Shown: positions 17,373 through 26,430 of the stretch, one piece after another
Layout of the letters: every line of letters begins with the position of its first letter
Position numbering within the stretch: position 1 is the stretch's first letter
Source: Roseomonas sp. OT10
GTDB lineage: Bacteria > Pseudomonadota > Alphaproteobacteria > Acetobacterales > Acetobacteraceae
Reading direction: 5' to 3'
NCBI RefSeq assembly: GCF_020991085.1
Contig: NZ_CP087719.1
Location: 2,624,001-2,688,000, forward strand
Length of the DNA stretch: 64,000 nt
Translations under genes and position numbers: made by a program
Notes under the pieces: generated by a model
What the model was told of the DNA's origin: nothing
Databases searched by the model: none
What the model saw: the letters and a program-made list of their open reading frames with translations, nothing else

Positions 17373-18908
17373 TCAGTGCGGAAGCGCGAATTCCTCCCGG
17401 CGCTCTTCTGTCATTCCAGCCTGCCGGGCGATGTGGTCGCCAGCCCGCAGGGAGAGCGCGATGATGGTCAGGGCCGTGTTCACGGCCCCGGCGGAAGGTA
17501 GGGTGGAGGCGTCGAGGACGTAAAGCCCCTGGATGTCGTGCACCTGGCAGTTGGGATCGAGGACGGAGGTGCCGGGATCGGTGCCGAAGCGGACCGTGCC
17601 GACCTCGTGCCACAGGTAGGGCGGGCGTTTCCGGGCCAGGGAGCGGTATCCGGCACGACGGAATGCCTCCACCGCCATCTCGCGCAGCCTGGCGAAGGTC
17701 TCGAGGTTGTGTACGGGATCGACCCGCCCGGCGATGGCGTCGCCGTCGAAGCGCAGGCCGGATTCACGGGTCGGCAGGGCCTCGCCCATGTAGAAGCACA
17801 TGAGGCTGTGCGTGCCGATCAGCTTGGCGATCGGCCGGATCGGCCGCGACGCCTCGTTCCAGAAGGGCATCTGCCCGGCGACCTGCACGACACCGAGCGG
17901 ATACTTCCAGCCCGGCGCGCCATCGTAGAACGCGTTGATCGCGAAGGTCTTCGTATAGAAGGACGGCACCGTCTTGAGCGCGCTGACGAAGGGGAAGATC
18001 ATCCCGACCGAATGGCCGCCGAGATAGCGGCCGAGCGCGCCGCCGGCATTGCCCAGCCCCTCCGGGTGCCGGTCCGTGCGGGACCGGCGCAGCAGCAGGG
18101 CGGAGCCGGGCAGGCCGCCGCAGACGGCGACCACCTCGGCCTGCACCCGGTGTTCCACGCCGTCACGCCGCAGCAGCACGCCGGTGGTCCGGCGGCCATC
18201 GCTGTCCGTCAGCAGCCGCAGCGCTTCCGTGCGGGTGGAGAGGAAGACGTTGCCGGTGGCCAGGGCGGGGCGCATCGACGCGACCTCCGCATCCATCTTC
18301 GCATCGAGCGTGCAGAGATGCGCGTCGCAGGTCGGGCACAGCACGCATTTGCCGCCGGGCCCGTAGTCCAGGCCGCTCGGCACCGGGGCCGCCGGCGTGC
18401 CGGTGCCGTTCAGCCGCTCCACCATCTTCGCCACCACGGGGCCGTGCGGCAGCGGCGGATAGGGGTAGGGGTTGGCCCGCGGCGGCTCCGTCGGGTCGCC
18501 GTCCGGCGCGCCGTGCACGCGATAGAGATGCTCCGCCTGCTCGTAGTAGGGCTCGAGCTCGGCATAGCTGATCGGCCAGGCGGGCGAGATGCCGCCCTCA
18601 TGCTCCACCTCGCGGAAGTCGCTCTCGCGCATCCGGTAGAGGGCCGCGCCGTAGAACTTGGTGCGTCCGCCGACGACGCTGAGCGGCGCGTCGCGGCTTC
18701 CCATCACCTCGGCGATGAACTTGCCGACCGGCTTGTCGTCGCCGCCACGGGGGACGTGCAGGAAGTCGCCGTACTCGACCACGAGGACGCGAAGCCCGCG
18801 CTGGCCGAGGCGAAGTGCCAGCGGGGCGCCGCCGGCACCGCTGCCGATAATGACGGCGTCATAGCGGCGAGACAGATCGGTCTCACGCCACGCACTATCG
18901 TCCTGCAT
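17373..18908 (-). CDS. GMC family FAD-dependent oxidoreductase
   Basis: A protein of 511 residues. The dinucleotide motif YDAVIIGSGAGGAPLALRLG lies near the N-terminus, and the C-terminal GMC domain ends with LYVLDASTLPSAGAVNTALT. HEVGTVRFG carries the catalytic-type histidine. The start at 18908 follows a strong AGGAGGGG ribosome site, which rules out the 15-codon longer frame. A four-cysteine stretch (CVLCPTCDAHLC) suggests a metal or cluster site, as seen in some gluconate- or sorbose-type dehydrogenases. The substrate is unknown. Confidence 0.88.
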   Translation of the reverse strand: MQDDSAWRETDLSRRYDAVIIGSGAGGAPLALRLGQRGLRVLVVEYGDFLHVPRGGDDKPVGKFIAEVMGSRDAPLSVVGGRTKFYGAALYRMRESDFREVEHEGGISPAWPISYAELEPYYEQAEHLYRVHGAPDGDPTEPPRANPYPYPPLPHGPVVAKMVERLNGTGTPAAPVPSGLDYGPGGKCVLCPTCDAHLCTLDAKMDAEVASMRPALATGNVFLSTRTEALRLLTDSDGRRTTGVLLRRDGVEHRVQAEVVAVCGGLPGSALLLRRSRTDRHPEGLGNAGGALGRYLGGHSVGMIFPFVSALKTVPSFYTKTFAINAFYDGAPGWKYPLGVVQVAGQMPFWNEASRPIRPIAKLIGTHSLMCFYMGEALPTRESGLRFDGDAIAGRVDPVHNLETFARLREMAVEAFRRAGYRSLARKRPPYLWHEVGTVRFGTDPGTSVLDPNCQVHDIQGLYVLDASTLPSAGAVNTALTIIALSLRAGDHIARQAGMTEERREEFALPH

Positions 18909-19373
18909 CGTCCGACCCCTCCTGGCGCCCATCGGCAGGCATTGCCTGGTCACGATTACGCGCGTTACGAAACTTCACAGGGGTCGACAAGCGCTTTGAT
19001 GCTGCGCCGTCAAAGTGATCCGCGCCGGCCGCTTCAGCTTTGCGAAAGCATCGCTGTTTCTCTCATTTGGCGAATATCGTGTCCCGTCATGGCACGGCGT
19101 CGCCGACGCCTCGGCGTCCGGCGCGATCACTGAGCCTGGTCAGGCACGCCACAGTCATGTGGTCATTCACATGACTTCTTATCATCGGTCTGTTTACGTG
19201 GCGGGGCATTCGCCGGGCGTCTCTGTTCTTGCCCGATACGTCGCGGAGGTCGGGCAGCGTTGTCCGGGAGCGGGAACGTCGCCCGCATTCCCCCATGCGA
19301 CGGGCGGCGCCGTCGGGGCGCCGCGCTCCCCCCACGCCACGCGGACCTGCGGGCGTGGCGGCCCGGGCCCGCG
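18909..19373 (-). other. 465-bp intergenic region with a perfect inverted repeat
   Basis: The region lies between the 3' end of the LLM gene and the start of the GMC gene and shows no credible gene. The stretch around 18955-19090 is less GC-rich than its surroundings and may hold the GMC promoter. A perfect inverted repeat with 9-bp arms (AGTCATGTG, six-base spacer) lies at 19153-19176 and looks like an operator rather than a terminator, because no T-run follows. Confidence 0.5.
19153..19176. promoter_or_regulatory. Inverted repeat, candidate operator
   Basis: AGTCATGTG and CACATGACT are perfect complements separated by GTCATT. The site is about 245 bp upstream of the GMC oxidoreductase start. 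No regulator gene is adjacent, so the binding protein is unknown. The distance makes direct control of the GMC gene uncertain. Confidence 0.4.
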
Positions 19374-20714
19374 TCACGGGGGGAAGAAGCGGTTCGCCGG
19401 ACGCGGCAGGCCGAGATTCTCGCGCAGGGTGCGGCCCGCGTACTCGCGGCGGAAGATGCCGCGCCGCTGGAGTTCCGGGACCACGCGGTCCACGAACTCA
19501 TCCAGCCCCTGCGGCAGGTAGGGGAACATGATGTTGAACCCGTCCGAGCCCTCCTCCTCCAGCCATTGCTGCATGCCGTCGGCGATGTGTTCCGGCGTGC
19601 CGACGAAGCTGAGCCCGGCATAGCCGCCCAGGCGCTGGGCGAGCTGGCGGACGGTGAGGTTCTCGCGCCGGGCGAGCGCGATCGCCCGCTCGCGGCCGCT
19701 CTTGCTGGCGTTGGTCTCCGGGACCTCCGGCAGCGGCCCGTCCGGGTCGAAGCGGGAGGCGTCGTGGCCCAGCGCGATGGAGAGCGAGGCGATGGCGCTC
19801 TCCGCATGCACGCGGCTGTCCAGCAGGGCGCGCTTCTCGCGGGCGGAGGCCATCGTGTCGCCGACGACGACCAGCGCGCCGGGCAGGATCTTCAGGTGGT
19901 CCGGGTTGCGGCCGATGGCACGCATGCGTCCCTTCACGTCGGCGTAGAAGCGCTTCGCCTCCTCCAGCGTCGAGCCGGCGGCGAAGACCAGCTCCGCCGT
20001 CTCGGCCGCCAGTTGCCGGCCGGGTTCGGAGGCGCCGGCCTGCACGATCACCGGCCAGCCCTGCACCGGGCGCGCGATGTTCAGCGGGCCGCGGACGGAG
20101 AGGAACTCGCCCTTGTGGCCGAGCACGTGCATGCGCGTGGGGTCGAGGAAGGTTCCCGTCGCCACGTCGCGCGGGAAGGCGTCCTCGGCGAAGCTGTCCC
20201 ACAGGCCGGTGACGACATCGTAGAACTCGCGGGCGCGGCGATAGCGCTCGCCATGCTCCATCTGGTCCTCGCGCCCGAAGTTCAGCGCCGCGTCCGGGTT
20301 GGCGGTGGTGACGATGTTCCAGCCCGCGCGCCCGCCGCTGATGTGGTCCAGCGAGGCGAAGCGGCGGGCGATGTGGAAGGGCTCATCGAAGGTGGTCGAG
20401 GCGGTGGCCACCAGCCCGATCCGCTCCGTCACCATGGCCAGCGCCGAGAGCAGGGTGAAGGGCTCGAAGGAGGTGACGGTGTGGCTGCGGCGCAGCGCCT
20501 CGGCCGGCATGTTCAGCACCGCCAGGTGGTCCGCCATGAAGAAGGCGTCGAACTTCCCGCGCTCCAGCTTGCGGATGAATTCCACCATGTGGCCGAGGTT
20601 GAAGTTCGCGTCCGGATAGGCGCCGGGGTAGCGCCAGGCGCCGGTATGGATGCTGGCCGGGCGCATGAAGGCGCCGAGGTGAAGCTGCCTTTGCGTGCTG
20701 ATGGTCGCCTCCAT
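19374..20714 (-). CDS. LLM class flavin-dependent monooxygenase (NtaA/SnaA/DszA family)
   Basis: A protein of 446 residues with the TIM-barrel luciferase-like fold. It has FMADHLAVLN, EPFTLLSALAMVTERIGLVATASTT, FASLDHISGGRAGWNIVT and, near the C-terminus, FSGT-type AGLSFVGTPEHIADGMQQW. The NtaA/SnaA/SoxA subgroup uses FMNH2 from a partner reductase to oxidise organosulphur or chelator compounds. The start at 20714 (MEATISTQRQLHLGAFM) is chosen over a 67-codon arginine-rich extension. It is divergent from three Bug binding proteins, which suggests uptake and oxidation of the same compound class. No flavin reductase gene is in view. Confidence 0.88.
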   Translation of the reverse strand: MEATISTQRQLHLGAFMRPASIHTGAWRYPGAYPDANFNLGHMVEFIRKLERGKFDAFFMADHLAVLNMPAEALRRSHTVTSFEPFTLLSALAMVTERIGLVATASTTFDEPFHIARRFASLDHISGGRAGWNIVTTANPDAALNFGREDQMEHGERYRRAREFYDVVTGLWDSFAEDAFPRDVATGTFLDPTRMHVLGHKGEFLSVRGPLNIARPVQGWPVIVQAGASEPGRQLAAETAELVFAAGSTLEEAKRFYADVKGRMRAIGRNPDHLKILPGALVVVGDTMASAREKRALLDSRVHAESAIASLSIALGHDASRFDPDGPLPEVPETNASKSGRERAIALARRENLTVRQLAQRLGGYAGLSFVGTPEHIADGMQQWLEEEGSDGFNIMFPYLPQGLDEFVDRVVPELQRRGIFRREYAGRTLRENLGLPRPANRFFPP

Positions 20715-21115
20715 GCGCCGGAGCGGCCTGGCCGCCGGCCTTGCGGGAGCGCGGCGGCCACCCGGACGGTCCGGGGCCCGCGACGCGGTTCGGCAGGGGA
20801 TGCGTGGCGGGCTGTCACGCCCGGCCGCGCCGTCCCCTTCCCTGCCTGGAATGGGAAGGCGGGGTGGCAGCGTCCAGCCTTGCCGCCCGCCGGGCGGCGC
20901 GGGGCGGACCCGCATGCCGGCGGCTTGTCAGGCGCGACCGGGCATGCGACATCGCCGTATATCACTATTCACTATTGTAGATAGTTTTAATGACGACAAG
21001 GAGGTTGGGCGTCTTGTCTATTGTCCGCGCGCTGCGATCCGGGATAGCCCTCCGCCCCAGCCGGCCGCCCCAGGAGACTCCACAGGGGACAAGGCCGGCA
21101 CCAGGGGGAAATGGC
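20715..21115. promoter_or_regulatory. 400-bp divergent intergenic region between LLM and Bug genes
   Basis: No gene is supported here. Most is GC-rich, but 20955-20995 is strikingly AT-rich for this genome and carries a short direct repeat (CACTATT twice) and an imperfect operator-like inverted repeat, ACTAT-5-ATAGT, at 20971-20985. It lies about 130 bp upstream of the first Bug gene and is a likely promoter/operator zone for one or both directions. Confidence 0.45.
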
Positions 21116-22084
21116 ATGCTTTCACGGCGGCAACTGGCCGGCGCTGTCCTGCTCGCTTCGGCCATGGCCGGTCCGGCCCATGCCCAGGCCTATCCCGATC
21201 GTCCGGTCACGCTCGTCGTCCCCTGGGGCCCCGGCGGCTCCACCGACGTCATCGGCCGCCTCCTGGCGCAGCGCCTGGCGCCGGAGCTGGGCCAGCCCGT
21301 GGTGGTGGAGAATCGCGCGGGCGCCAACGGCACCATCGGCACCGCCTCCGTCGTCCGCGCCCGGCCGGACGGGCACACGCTGCTGCTTGGCACCAGCAGC
21401 ACCTACGCCATGGCGCCGCACCTGATGGACCTGCCCTACGACAACGACACGGCCTTGGCGCCGGTCGGGCGGGTGGTCTCCGTGCCGATGATGATCCTGG
21501 TCAACGCCGCCTCCCCCGCGAAGGACCTGGCGGAGTTCGTCGCCCGGACGAAGGCGGCGCGGCCGCCGATGACCTACGCCTCCTCCGGCACGGGCAGCTC
21601 CACCTTCCTCGCCACCGAGATGTTCCTCCAGGAGGCGGGGGTGGAGATGCTGGAGGTCGCCTACCGCACCGGCCCCGCCACCACGGCCAGCGTGCTGTCG
21701 GGCGAGAACCCGATGCTGTTCATGTCCACCACCAACGGCCTGGCCCTGGTGCGGTCCGGCCAGCTCCGCGCGCTCGCCATCGCGACGCCGCAGCGCAGCC
21801 CGGTTGCGCCGGAAATCCCGACCTTCGCCGAGCAGGGCTATCCCGGCTTCGAGGCCTATGACGACCTTGCCCTCTTCGCCCCGGCCGGCACGCCGGAGCC
21901 GATCCTGGACCGGCTGAACGCCATGCTGGCCAAGGCGCTCGCCTCGCCCGAGATCGGCGAGAAGCTGAGCGGCCTCGGCCTGATCAGCATGGGCGGGCCG
22001 CGCGCGGAGTTCCCGGCTTATTTCGCCCGCGAGAACGCGCGCTGGCGACAGGTCATCCGCAGCCGGAACATCCGGATCCAGTAG
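21116..22084 (+). CDS. Bug-family (TctC-like) tripartite tricarboxylate transporter binding protein
   Basis: A protein of 322 residues. The signal peptide (LSRRQLAGAVLLASAMAGPAHA) ends at AQAYPDRPV, followed by the Bug signature VTLVVPWGPGGSTDVIGRLLA and VVENRAGANGTIGT. The start at 21116 has an AGGGGGAAATGGC ribosome site. Such proteins deliver carboxylates or other ligands to TctAB-type permeases or act as sensors; no TctA or TctB is in view. It is the first of three consecutive Bug genes. Confidence 0.92.
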   Translation: MLSRRQLAGAVLLASAMAGPAHAQAYPDRPVTLVVPWGPGGSTDVIGRLLAQRLAPELGQPVVVENRAGANGTIGTASVVRARPDGHTLLLGTSSTYAMAPHLMDLPYDNDTALAPVGRVVSVPMMILVNAASPAKDLAEFVARTKAARPPMTYASSGTGSSTFLATEMFLQEAGVEMLEVAYRTGPATTASVLSGENPMLFMSTTNGLALVRSGQLRALAIATPQRSPVAPEIPTFAEQGYPGFEAYDDLALFAPAGTPEPILDRLNAMLAKALASPEIGEKLSGLGLISMGGPRAEFPAYFARENARWRQVIRSRNIRIQ

Positions 22085-22111
22085 CCGCGTGGCAGGAAGC
22101 GAAACCCGAGC

Positions 22112-23083
22112 ATGACACCCTCCCTCTCCCGCCGCGCCGCCCTGGCCGCCGGCGCCGGCCTGCTCGCCGCCGCGCGGCCGGCGCGGGCCGCCGGCTTCCC
22201 GTCCGGCCCGGTCACCTACATCATCGGCTATGCCCCGGGCGGGCTGAGCGACGTGATCGCGCGGCTGATCGGCGACGAGATCACCCGCGAGCACCACCAG
22301 CAGGTGCTGCTGGACTACCGCCCCGGCGCCGGCGGCGGGCTGGCGGCGGACGTGCTGGCGCGGACGAAGCCGGACGGCCACACGCTGATGGCGGCGACCA
22401 ACAGCCACTTCGCGATCATCCCGCTGCTCAACAGCGTGCGCTACGAGCCCATCGCCGACCTGCTCCCGGCCGCGCTGGTGGGCGACGCCTACATGGCGAT
22501 CGTCGTGAACCCCTCCGTGCCGGCGCGGACGCTGCCGGAGCTGATCGCCTATGCGAAGGCCAATCCGGGCAAGCTGAACTTCGGCTCCGCCGGCCAGGGC
22601 ACGGTCGGCCACCTGTCGGGCGAGTACCTGAAGAAGCGCACGGGCATCGACATCCAGCACGTCCCCTATCGCGGCAGCCCGCCCGCGGTGCAGGCCTGCC
22701 TCGCCAACGAGGTGCAGGTGATCTTCGGGCCGGAGGGCGCGGATGCGCACCTGGCCGGGGACCTGCGCGCCATCGCCATCCTGGGGCAGGACCGCTGGAG
22801 CAAGCTGCCGGAGGTGCCGACGACCGAGGAATCCGGGCTGCCGGGCTGGGCGCTGCGGAGCTGGCACACGGTGGGCATCCATGGCCGCACCCCGCCGGCG
22901 CTGCTGGAGGAGGTGCATGACGTCCTGGCCGGCATCATCGCCCAGCCGAAGCTGCAGCAGCGCTTCGAGCAGATGGGGCTGAAGACCGGCCGGCTCTCCC
23001 TGGCCGAGCTGCGGCAGCGCGCGGAGGAGGATGCGCAGCTCTTCGGCACGCTGATCCGCGAGGTCGGGCTGGGCCGCGGCTGA
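22112..23083 (+). CDS. Bug-family binding protein, first of a tandem paralogous pair
   Basis: A protein of 323 residues with a signal peptide (LAAGAGLLAAARPARAAG) and the Bug fold (VTYIIGYAPGGLSDVIARLIG, then VLLDYRPGAGGG). It shares long blocks with the next gene, such as VGHLSGEYLK and NEVQV-FGPEG, so the two arose by tandem duplication. It follows the first Bug gene by 27 bp, indicating one transcript. The ligand is unknown; a carboxylate is most common for the family. Confidence 0.92.
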   Translation: MTPSLSRRAALAAGAGLLAAARPARAAGFPSGPVTYIIGYAPGGLSDVIARLIGDEITREHHQQVLLDYRPGAGGGLAADVLARTKPDGHTLMAATNSHFAIIPLLNSVRYEPIADLLPAALVGDAYMAIVVNPSVPARTLPELIAYAKANPGKLNFGSAGQGTVGHLSGEYLKKRTGIDIQHVPYRGSPPAVQACLANEVQVIFGPEGADAHLAGDLRAIAILGQDRWSKLPEVPTTEESGLPGWALRSWHTVGIHGRTPPALLEEVHDVLAGIIAQPKLQQRFEQMGLKTGRLSLAELRQRAEEDAQLFGTLIREVGLGRG

Positions 23084-23169
23084 GGCCCGTTGACGCACGG
23101 GCGACGCCGTCGCAATCGGATGGCGACGGGACGGCGAAGCCGCGGGACGCAACGGGGGAAGACCAGGGC

Positions 23170-24189
23170 ATGGCAACACGGATTCACCCGCCTCGCGAGG
23201 CTGTCCCGCCGCGGGCATCACGCCTCCGGCCCCGGCGCCGGGCCCTGCTGGGCGGCGCCGCGACCCTGCTGCTCGCGTGCCCCGGACGGGCGGAGACCTA
23301 CCCCAGCCGCGGCATCTCCTACGTTGTCCCCTTCGCGCCCGGCGGGCTGACCGACCTGCTGGCGCGCCTGGTCGCGGAGCGGCTGGCGCGCGAGACCGGG
23401 CAGACCGTGGTGATCGACAACAAGCCGGGCGGCGGCGGCATCCTGGGCACGGAGTTCGTCGCCCGTGCCGCGCCGGACGGCTACACGCTGCTGGCGGCGA
23501 CCAACGCGCCCTTCGCCTCGCTGCCGCACCTGAACCCGGTGCGCTACGACCCGCTGCGCGACATCGTGCCCGTGGCGCTGCTCGCCGACGTCTACATGCC
23601 GATCTTCGTGCACCCGTCCGTGCCGGCGCGCGACCTGGCCGGGCTCGTGGCGCATGCGAAGGCCCATCCCGGCACGCTGAACTTCGGCTCGGGCGGCGCC
23701 GGAACGGTGGGCCACCTGTCCGGCGAGTACCTGAAGGCGCGGGCCGGGATCGCGATGCAGCACGTGCCCTACCGCAGCAGCGCGCAATCCTTGCAGGCCT
23801 GCCTGACGAACGAGGTGCAGGTGCTGTTCGGCCCCGAGGGGACGGAGAGCGCGCTGGAGAGCAAGCTGACCGCCATCGCCATCATGGGGCCGGCGCGCTG
23901 GCCGAAGCTGCCGGGCGTGCAGACCACGACGGAGGCCGGCTACCCCGACTGGGCGCTGCGCAGCTGGCAGTCGGTCGCCGTGCCGGGGCAGACGCCGCGC
24001 GCGATCCAGGAACGGCTGAACGCCCTGGTCATCCGCATCCTGGCGGAGCCGGAGCTGCGCAGCCGCATCGAGGCGATGGGCTGCCGCATCCTGCCGCTTT
24101 CGCCGGAGGAGCTGGCGCAGCGGGCCCGTGCCGACCACGCTGCCTTCGGCGAGGTCATCCGCGCCGCCGGCATCACCACCACGGGCTGA
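23170..24189 (+). CDS. Bug-family binding protein, second of the tandem pair
   Basis: A protein of 339 residues. An arginine-rich signal (SRLRPRRRALLGGAATLLLACPGRAET) leads into YVVPFAPGGLTDLLARLVAE and VVIDNKPGGGGILG. It is closely related to the preceding Bug protein, more than to the first of the array, across the whole length. The start could be slightly downstream, because the pre-signal region is long. It is followed by a GC-rich hairpin and then capA. Confidence 0.9.
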   Translation: MATRIHPPREAVPPRASRLRPRRRALLGGAATLLLACPGRAETYPSRGISYVVPFAPGGLTDLLARLVAERLARETGQTVVIDNKPGGGGILGTEFVARAAPDGYTLLAATNAPFASLPHLNPVRYDPLRDIVPVALLADVYMPIFVHPSVPARDLAGLVAHAKAHPGTLNFGSGGAGTVGHLSGEYLKARAGIAMQHVPYRSSAQSLQACLTNEVQVLFGPEGTESALESKLTAIAIMGPARWPKLPGVQTTTEAGYPDWALRSWQSVAVPGQTPRAIQERLNALVIRILAEPELRSRIEAMGCRILPLSPEELAQRARADHAAFGEVIRAAGITTTG

Positions 24190-24196
24190 GCGGCCC

Positions 24197-24218
24197 GCCC
24201 CCTCCGCGCGGAGGGGGC
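24197..24218. terminator. Perfect GC hairpin after the Bug array
   Basis: Arms GCCCCCTCC and GGAGGGGGC flank a GCGC loop, eight bases after the stop of the third Bug gene. There is no T-run, so it is either a weak terminator or an mRNA-stabilising hairpin. It separates the Bug genes from capA by 70 bp. Confidence 0.45.
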
Positions 24219-24260
24219 CGATGACCCTATGGACGACCCCACGACGGAAGGAAGCGCACC

Positions 24261-25586
24261 ATGCGCGTCGTAGCCTGCGGCGATGCCCTGTTCTCCAGCG
24301 GCAACCTGGCGAAGCGTCTCGACCCGAAGCTGGTCTCCCTGCTCTCCGAGGCGGAGGCCAGCTTCGCCAATGCGGAGTTCATCTGCCCGAAGCGCGACAC
24401 CCCGCCCGCCCCGCGCCGCTTCATCACCGCAGTCGGGGAGGAGGCGATCGACGAGCTGGCCTCGATCGGCATCAACCTGCTCTCCTTCGCCAACAACCAC
24501 ACGGGCGATTTCGGGCCGCAGGGCGTGATCGACACGTTGGAGGCAGCGGAGGCGCGCGGCATGCTGGTCAGCGGCATCGGCCGCAGCCTGGCGGAGGCGC
24601 GCATGCCTACCTTCCTCGACACCGCCAAGGGACGCATCGCGCTGATCTCGGCCGGCACCACCCGCTCGGCCGAGTTCGCGGCCAGCGCCCCGGGCAACGG
24701 CATCCGGCCGCGCGCCGGGCTGAACCCGCTGCGCTGGGGCCGCGCCTATGTCCTGCCGGAGGCGGAGTTCCGGCAGATGGAGCGGATCGACGAGTTGCTG
24801 AAGACCGCCGCCAGCCGGCGCGAGGTGGCGCGGGTGGAGGTGGTGCCCCCGCCCCCGCCCGGCCGCTTCGCCTTCGGCTCCTTCTTCGAGGGCTCGCTGC
24901 AGATCGAGCTGGGCGAGACGGCGCATGTCCGCACCTTCGCCAACGAGCGCGACGCCAAGGCCATCCTGGCCAGCATCCGCGACGCGGCGGACCGCGCGGA
25001 CATCGTGCTGCTCAGCCTGCACACGCATGAGGGCACGGACGACAACTGGTACTCGCCGCGCCCGGCCGCCTTCGTCGAGGAATTCGCCCGGCAGGCCATC
25101 GATGCCGGCGCCTCGGCCATCCTGGGCCACGGGCCGCACATGCTGCGCGGGGTGGAGATCTACAAAGGCAGGCCGATCTTCTACTCGCTGAACTCGCTCT
25201 TCATGGAGTTCGAGGCGGGGATGCAGCGCATGACGCCGGAGATGTACGAGGCCTACGGCTTCCCGGCGGATGCCCTGCCCTCCCACCTGCACAAGTCACG
25301 GGTCGAGGATGCCGAGGGCAAGCGGATCGGCTTCTATGGCGACCCGCGCTTCTCGCGCGGCTGCGTTGCGGTCTGCGACATCGAGGGCGGGGAGATCGCC
25401 GTGAAGCTGGTGCCCCTCGACCTCGACCTGAACCGGCCGAAGCCGCACGAGCGCGGCCTGCCGGCGCTGGCCGGCGCGGAGCTGGGACAGGCCATCGCCG
25501 ACGACATCGCCGCGATGAGCCGCGTCTACGGCACGAAGATCCAGTACGACACGGCGGATGGCAGCATCCGCGTCTCGGCGGGCTGA
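24261..25586 (+). CDS. CapA family protein (metallophosphatase-fold, poly-gamma-glutamate capsule type)
   Basis: A protein of 441 residues. CapA/PGA_cap landmarks are VACGDALF at the N-terminus, NAEFICPK, LLSFANNHTGDFG (metal-site NNH), then SLHTHEG and ILGHGPHMLRGVEIYKGRPIFYSLNS. No signal peptide is visible, so it is probably cytoplasmic, unlike capsule CapA. Members of this group often sit with Bug or ABC uptake genes, and here it ends a Bug array, so a hydrolytic role on the imported compound is possible. That is inference. Confidence 0.88.
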   Translation: MRVVACGDALFSSGNLAKRLDPKLVSLLSEAEASFANAEFICPKRDTPPAPRRFITAVGEEAIDELASIGINLLSFANNHTGDFGPQGVIDTLEAAEARGMLVSGIGRSLAEARMPTFLDTAKGRIALISAGTTRSAEFAASAPGNGIRPRAGLNPLRWGRAYVLPEAEFRQMERIDELLKTAASRREVARVEVVPPPPPGRFAFGSFFEGSLQIELGETAHVRTFANERDAKAILASIRDAADRADIVLLSLHTHEGTDDNWYSPRPAAFVEEFARQAIDAGASAILGHGPHMLRGVEIYKGRPIFYSLNSLFMEFEAGMQRMTPEMYEAYGFPADALPSHLHKSRVEDAEGKRIGFYGDPRFSRGCVAVCDIEGGEIAVKLVPLDLDLNRPKPHERGLPALAGAELGQAIADDIAAMSRVYGTKIQYDTADGSIRVSAG

Positions 25587-25593
25587 CGCGAAG

Positions 25594-25616
25594 GGCGCCG
25601 GCCAGGCACCGGCGCC
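25594..25616. terminator. Hairpin downstream of capA
   Basis: Perfect arms GGCGCCGG and CCGGCGCC with a seven-base loop begin eight bases after the capA stop. No T-run follows, so termination strength is uncertain. It is the only terminator-like structure between capA and the leftward small gene. Confidence 0.4.
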
Positions 25617-25750
25617 GTCACCTGGCCGGCCCGGCGCCTTCGCCGGACCTTCGGGGAGGTTTCAGGGAAGCGCGCGTCCGGCCCGGCGGGCGTCCACGGG
25701 AAGGCCGCCGCGGGAAGCCGGCGCCTTCCTGCCGGCATGGTCCGCCGGGA

Positions 25751-25999
25751 TCAGGCCCGGAGGCCCTGGTACGGCGTGCCCGCGGCCTCGCCCGGGACCG
25801 GGCCGCGATCCGCCGCGCCCATCCTGGCGCGGGCAACGGCGAGGCTGGCCATGCGCGCCACCTCGGCGGCGCTGGAGAAGGCGCTCCCCGTCAGGTCCCC
25901 GACCGCGGGATCGGTGGCCACAAAGGACCATCCCTGCTCGCCGGCGACGGCGACGCCGACGAAGCGGCCGGAAACATCTATGGGTCGGGACCGGATCAT
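25751..25999 (-). CDS. Conserved small hypothetical protein
   Basis: An 82-residue protein starting at IRSRPIDVSGRFVGVAV with a GAGGTATG ribosome-site region. It carries an alternating pattern that looks like a small beta-rich fold (VGVAVAGEQGWSFVATDPAVGDL) and then an Ala/Arg-rich helix. Proteins with this opening are common as unnamed short proteins in Alphaproteobacteria. No function can be assigned. It stands alone, convergent with capA. Confidence 0.65.
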   Translation of the reverse strand: MIRSRPIDVSGRFVGVAVAGEQGWSFVATDPAVGDLTGSAFSSAAEVARMASLAVARARMGAADRGPVPGEAAGTPYQGLRA

Positions 26000-26430
26000 G
26001 AAACATACCTCGGGACCGGCAGCGCAGTGGCCGGTCGGCAATAGCGGCAATGGATGGGGTGAAGGGGCGTATCGGCAGATGGCGTCGGCCGTCGCGAAGA
26101 CCAGCCTCGCAGGACAGCCATGCGCCCTGCCCGGGCGTCAGTCCCGACGGCGATGGCAGTGAAAGAGGAAGGAGCGCCCCGGCGAAAGCCGGGTGGACGG
26201 CGCAGCCGTCTTGATCATGACAGAACCCCTATGCCGTCCCTCGAAGCCAGCCCGGCGGGCATGGAAAGACACCGCCGGGCCCGGTCCTGTCAAAGCACGA
26301 ACTGATGATAGATTTGTTTAATTTTCGAACCAAATCTCCCGCGCTGTGCTTCGGGTGACATCACAGGATCGGGAGGCCCCGACGCCCCCGGGCGACGGCG
26401 CCCGGGCGGCATCGGAGACCCCCTGGAGGC
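26000..26430. other. 431-bp intergenic region with an AT-rich inverted repeat
   Basis: No gene is supported. The region runs from the start of the small hypothetical gene to the 3' end of the binding-protein gene. A stretch at 26300-26340 is much richer in A and T than its surroundings and contains AGATTTG at 26310-26316 mirrored by CAAATCT at 26331-26337. The arms extend to ten bases with one mismatch (AGATTTGTTT/AACCAAATCT), as in an operator or a weak hairpin. Its target gene is not obvious. Confidence 0.45.

Noticed and set aside
26120-26305. Open frame of 61 codons in the 26.0-26.4 kb gap
   Set aside because: No ribosome site and an Arg/Pro-rich low-complexity product; treated as chance.
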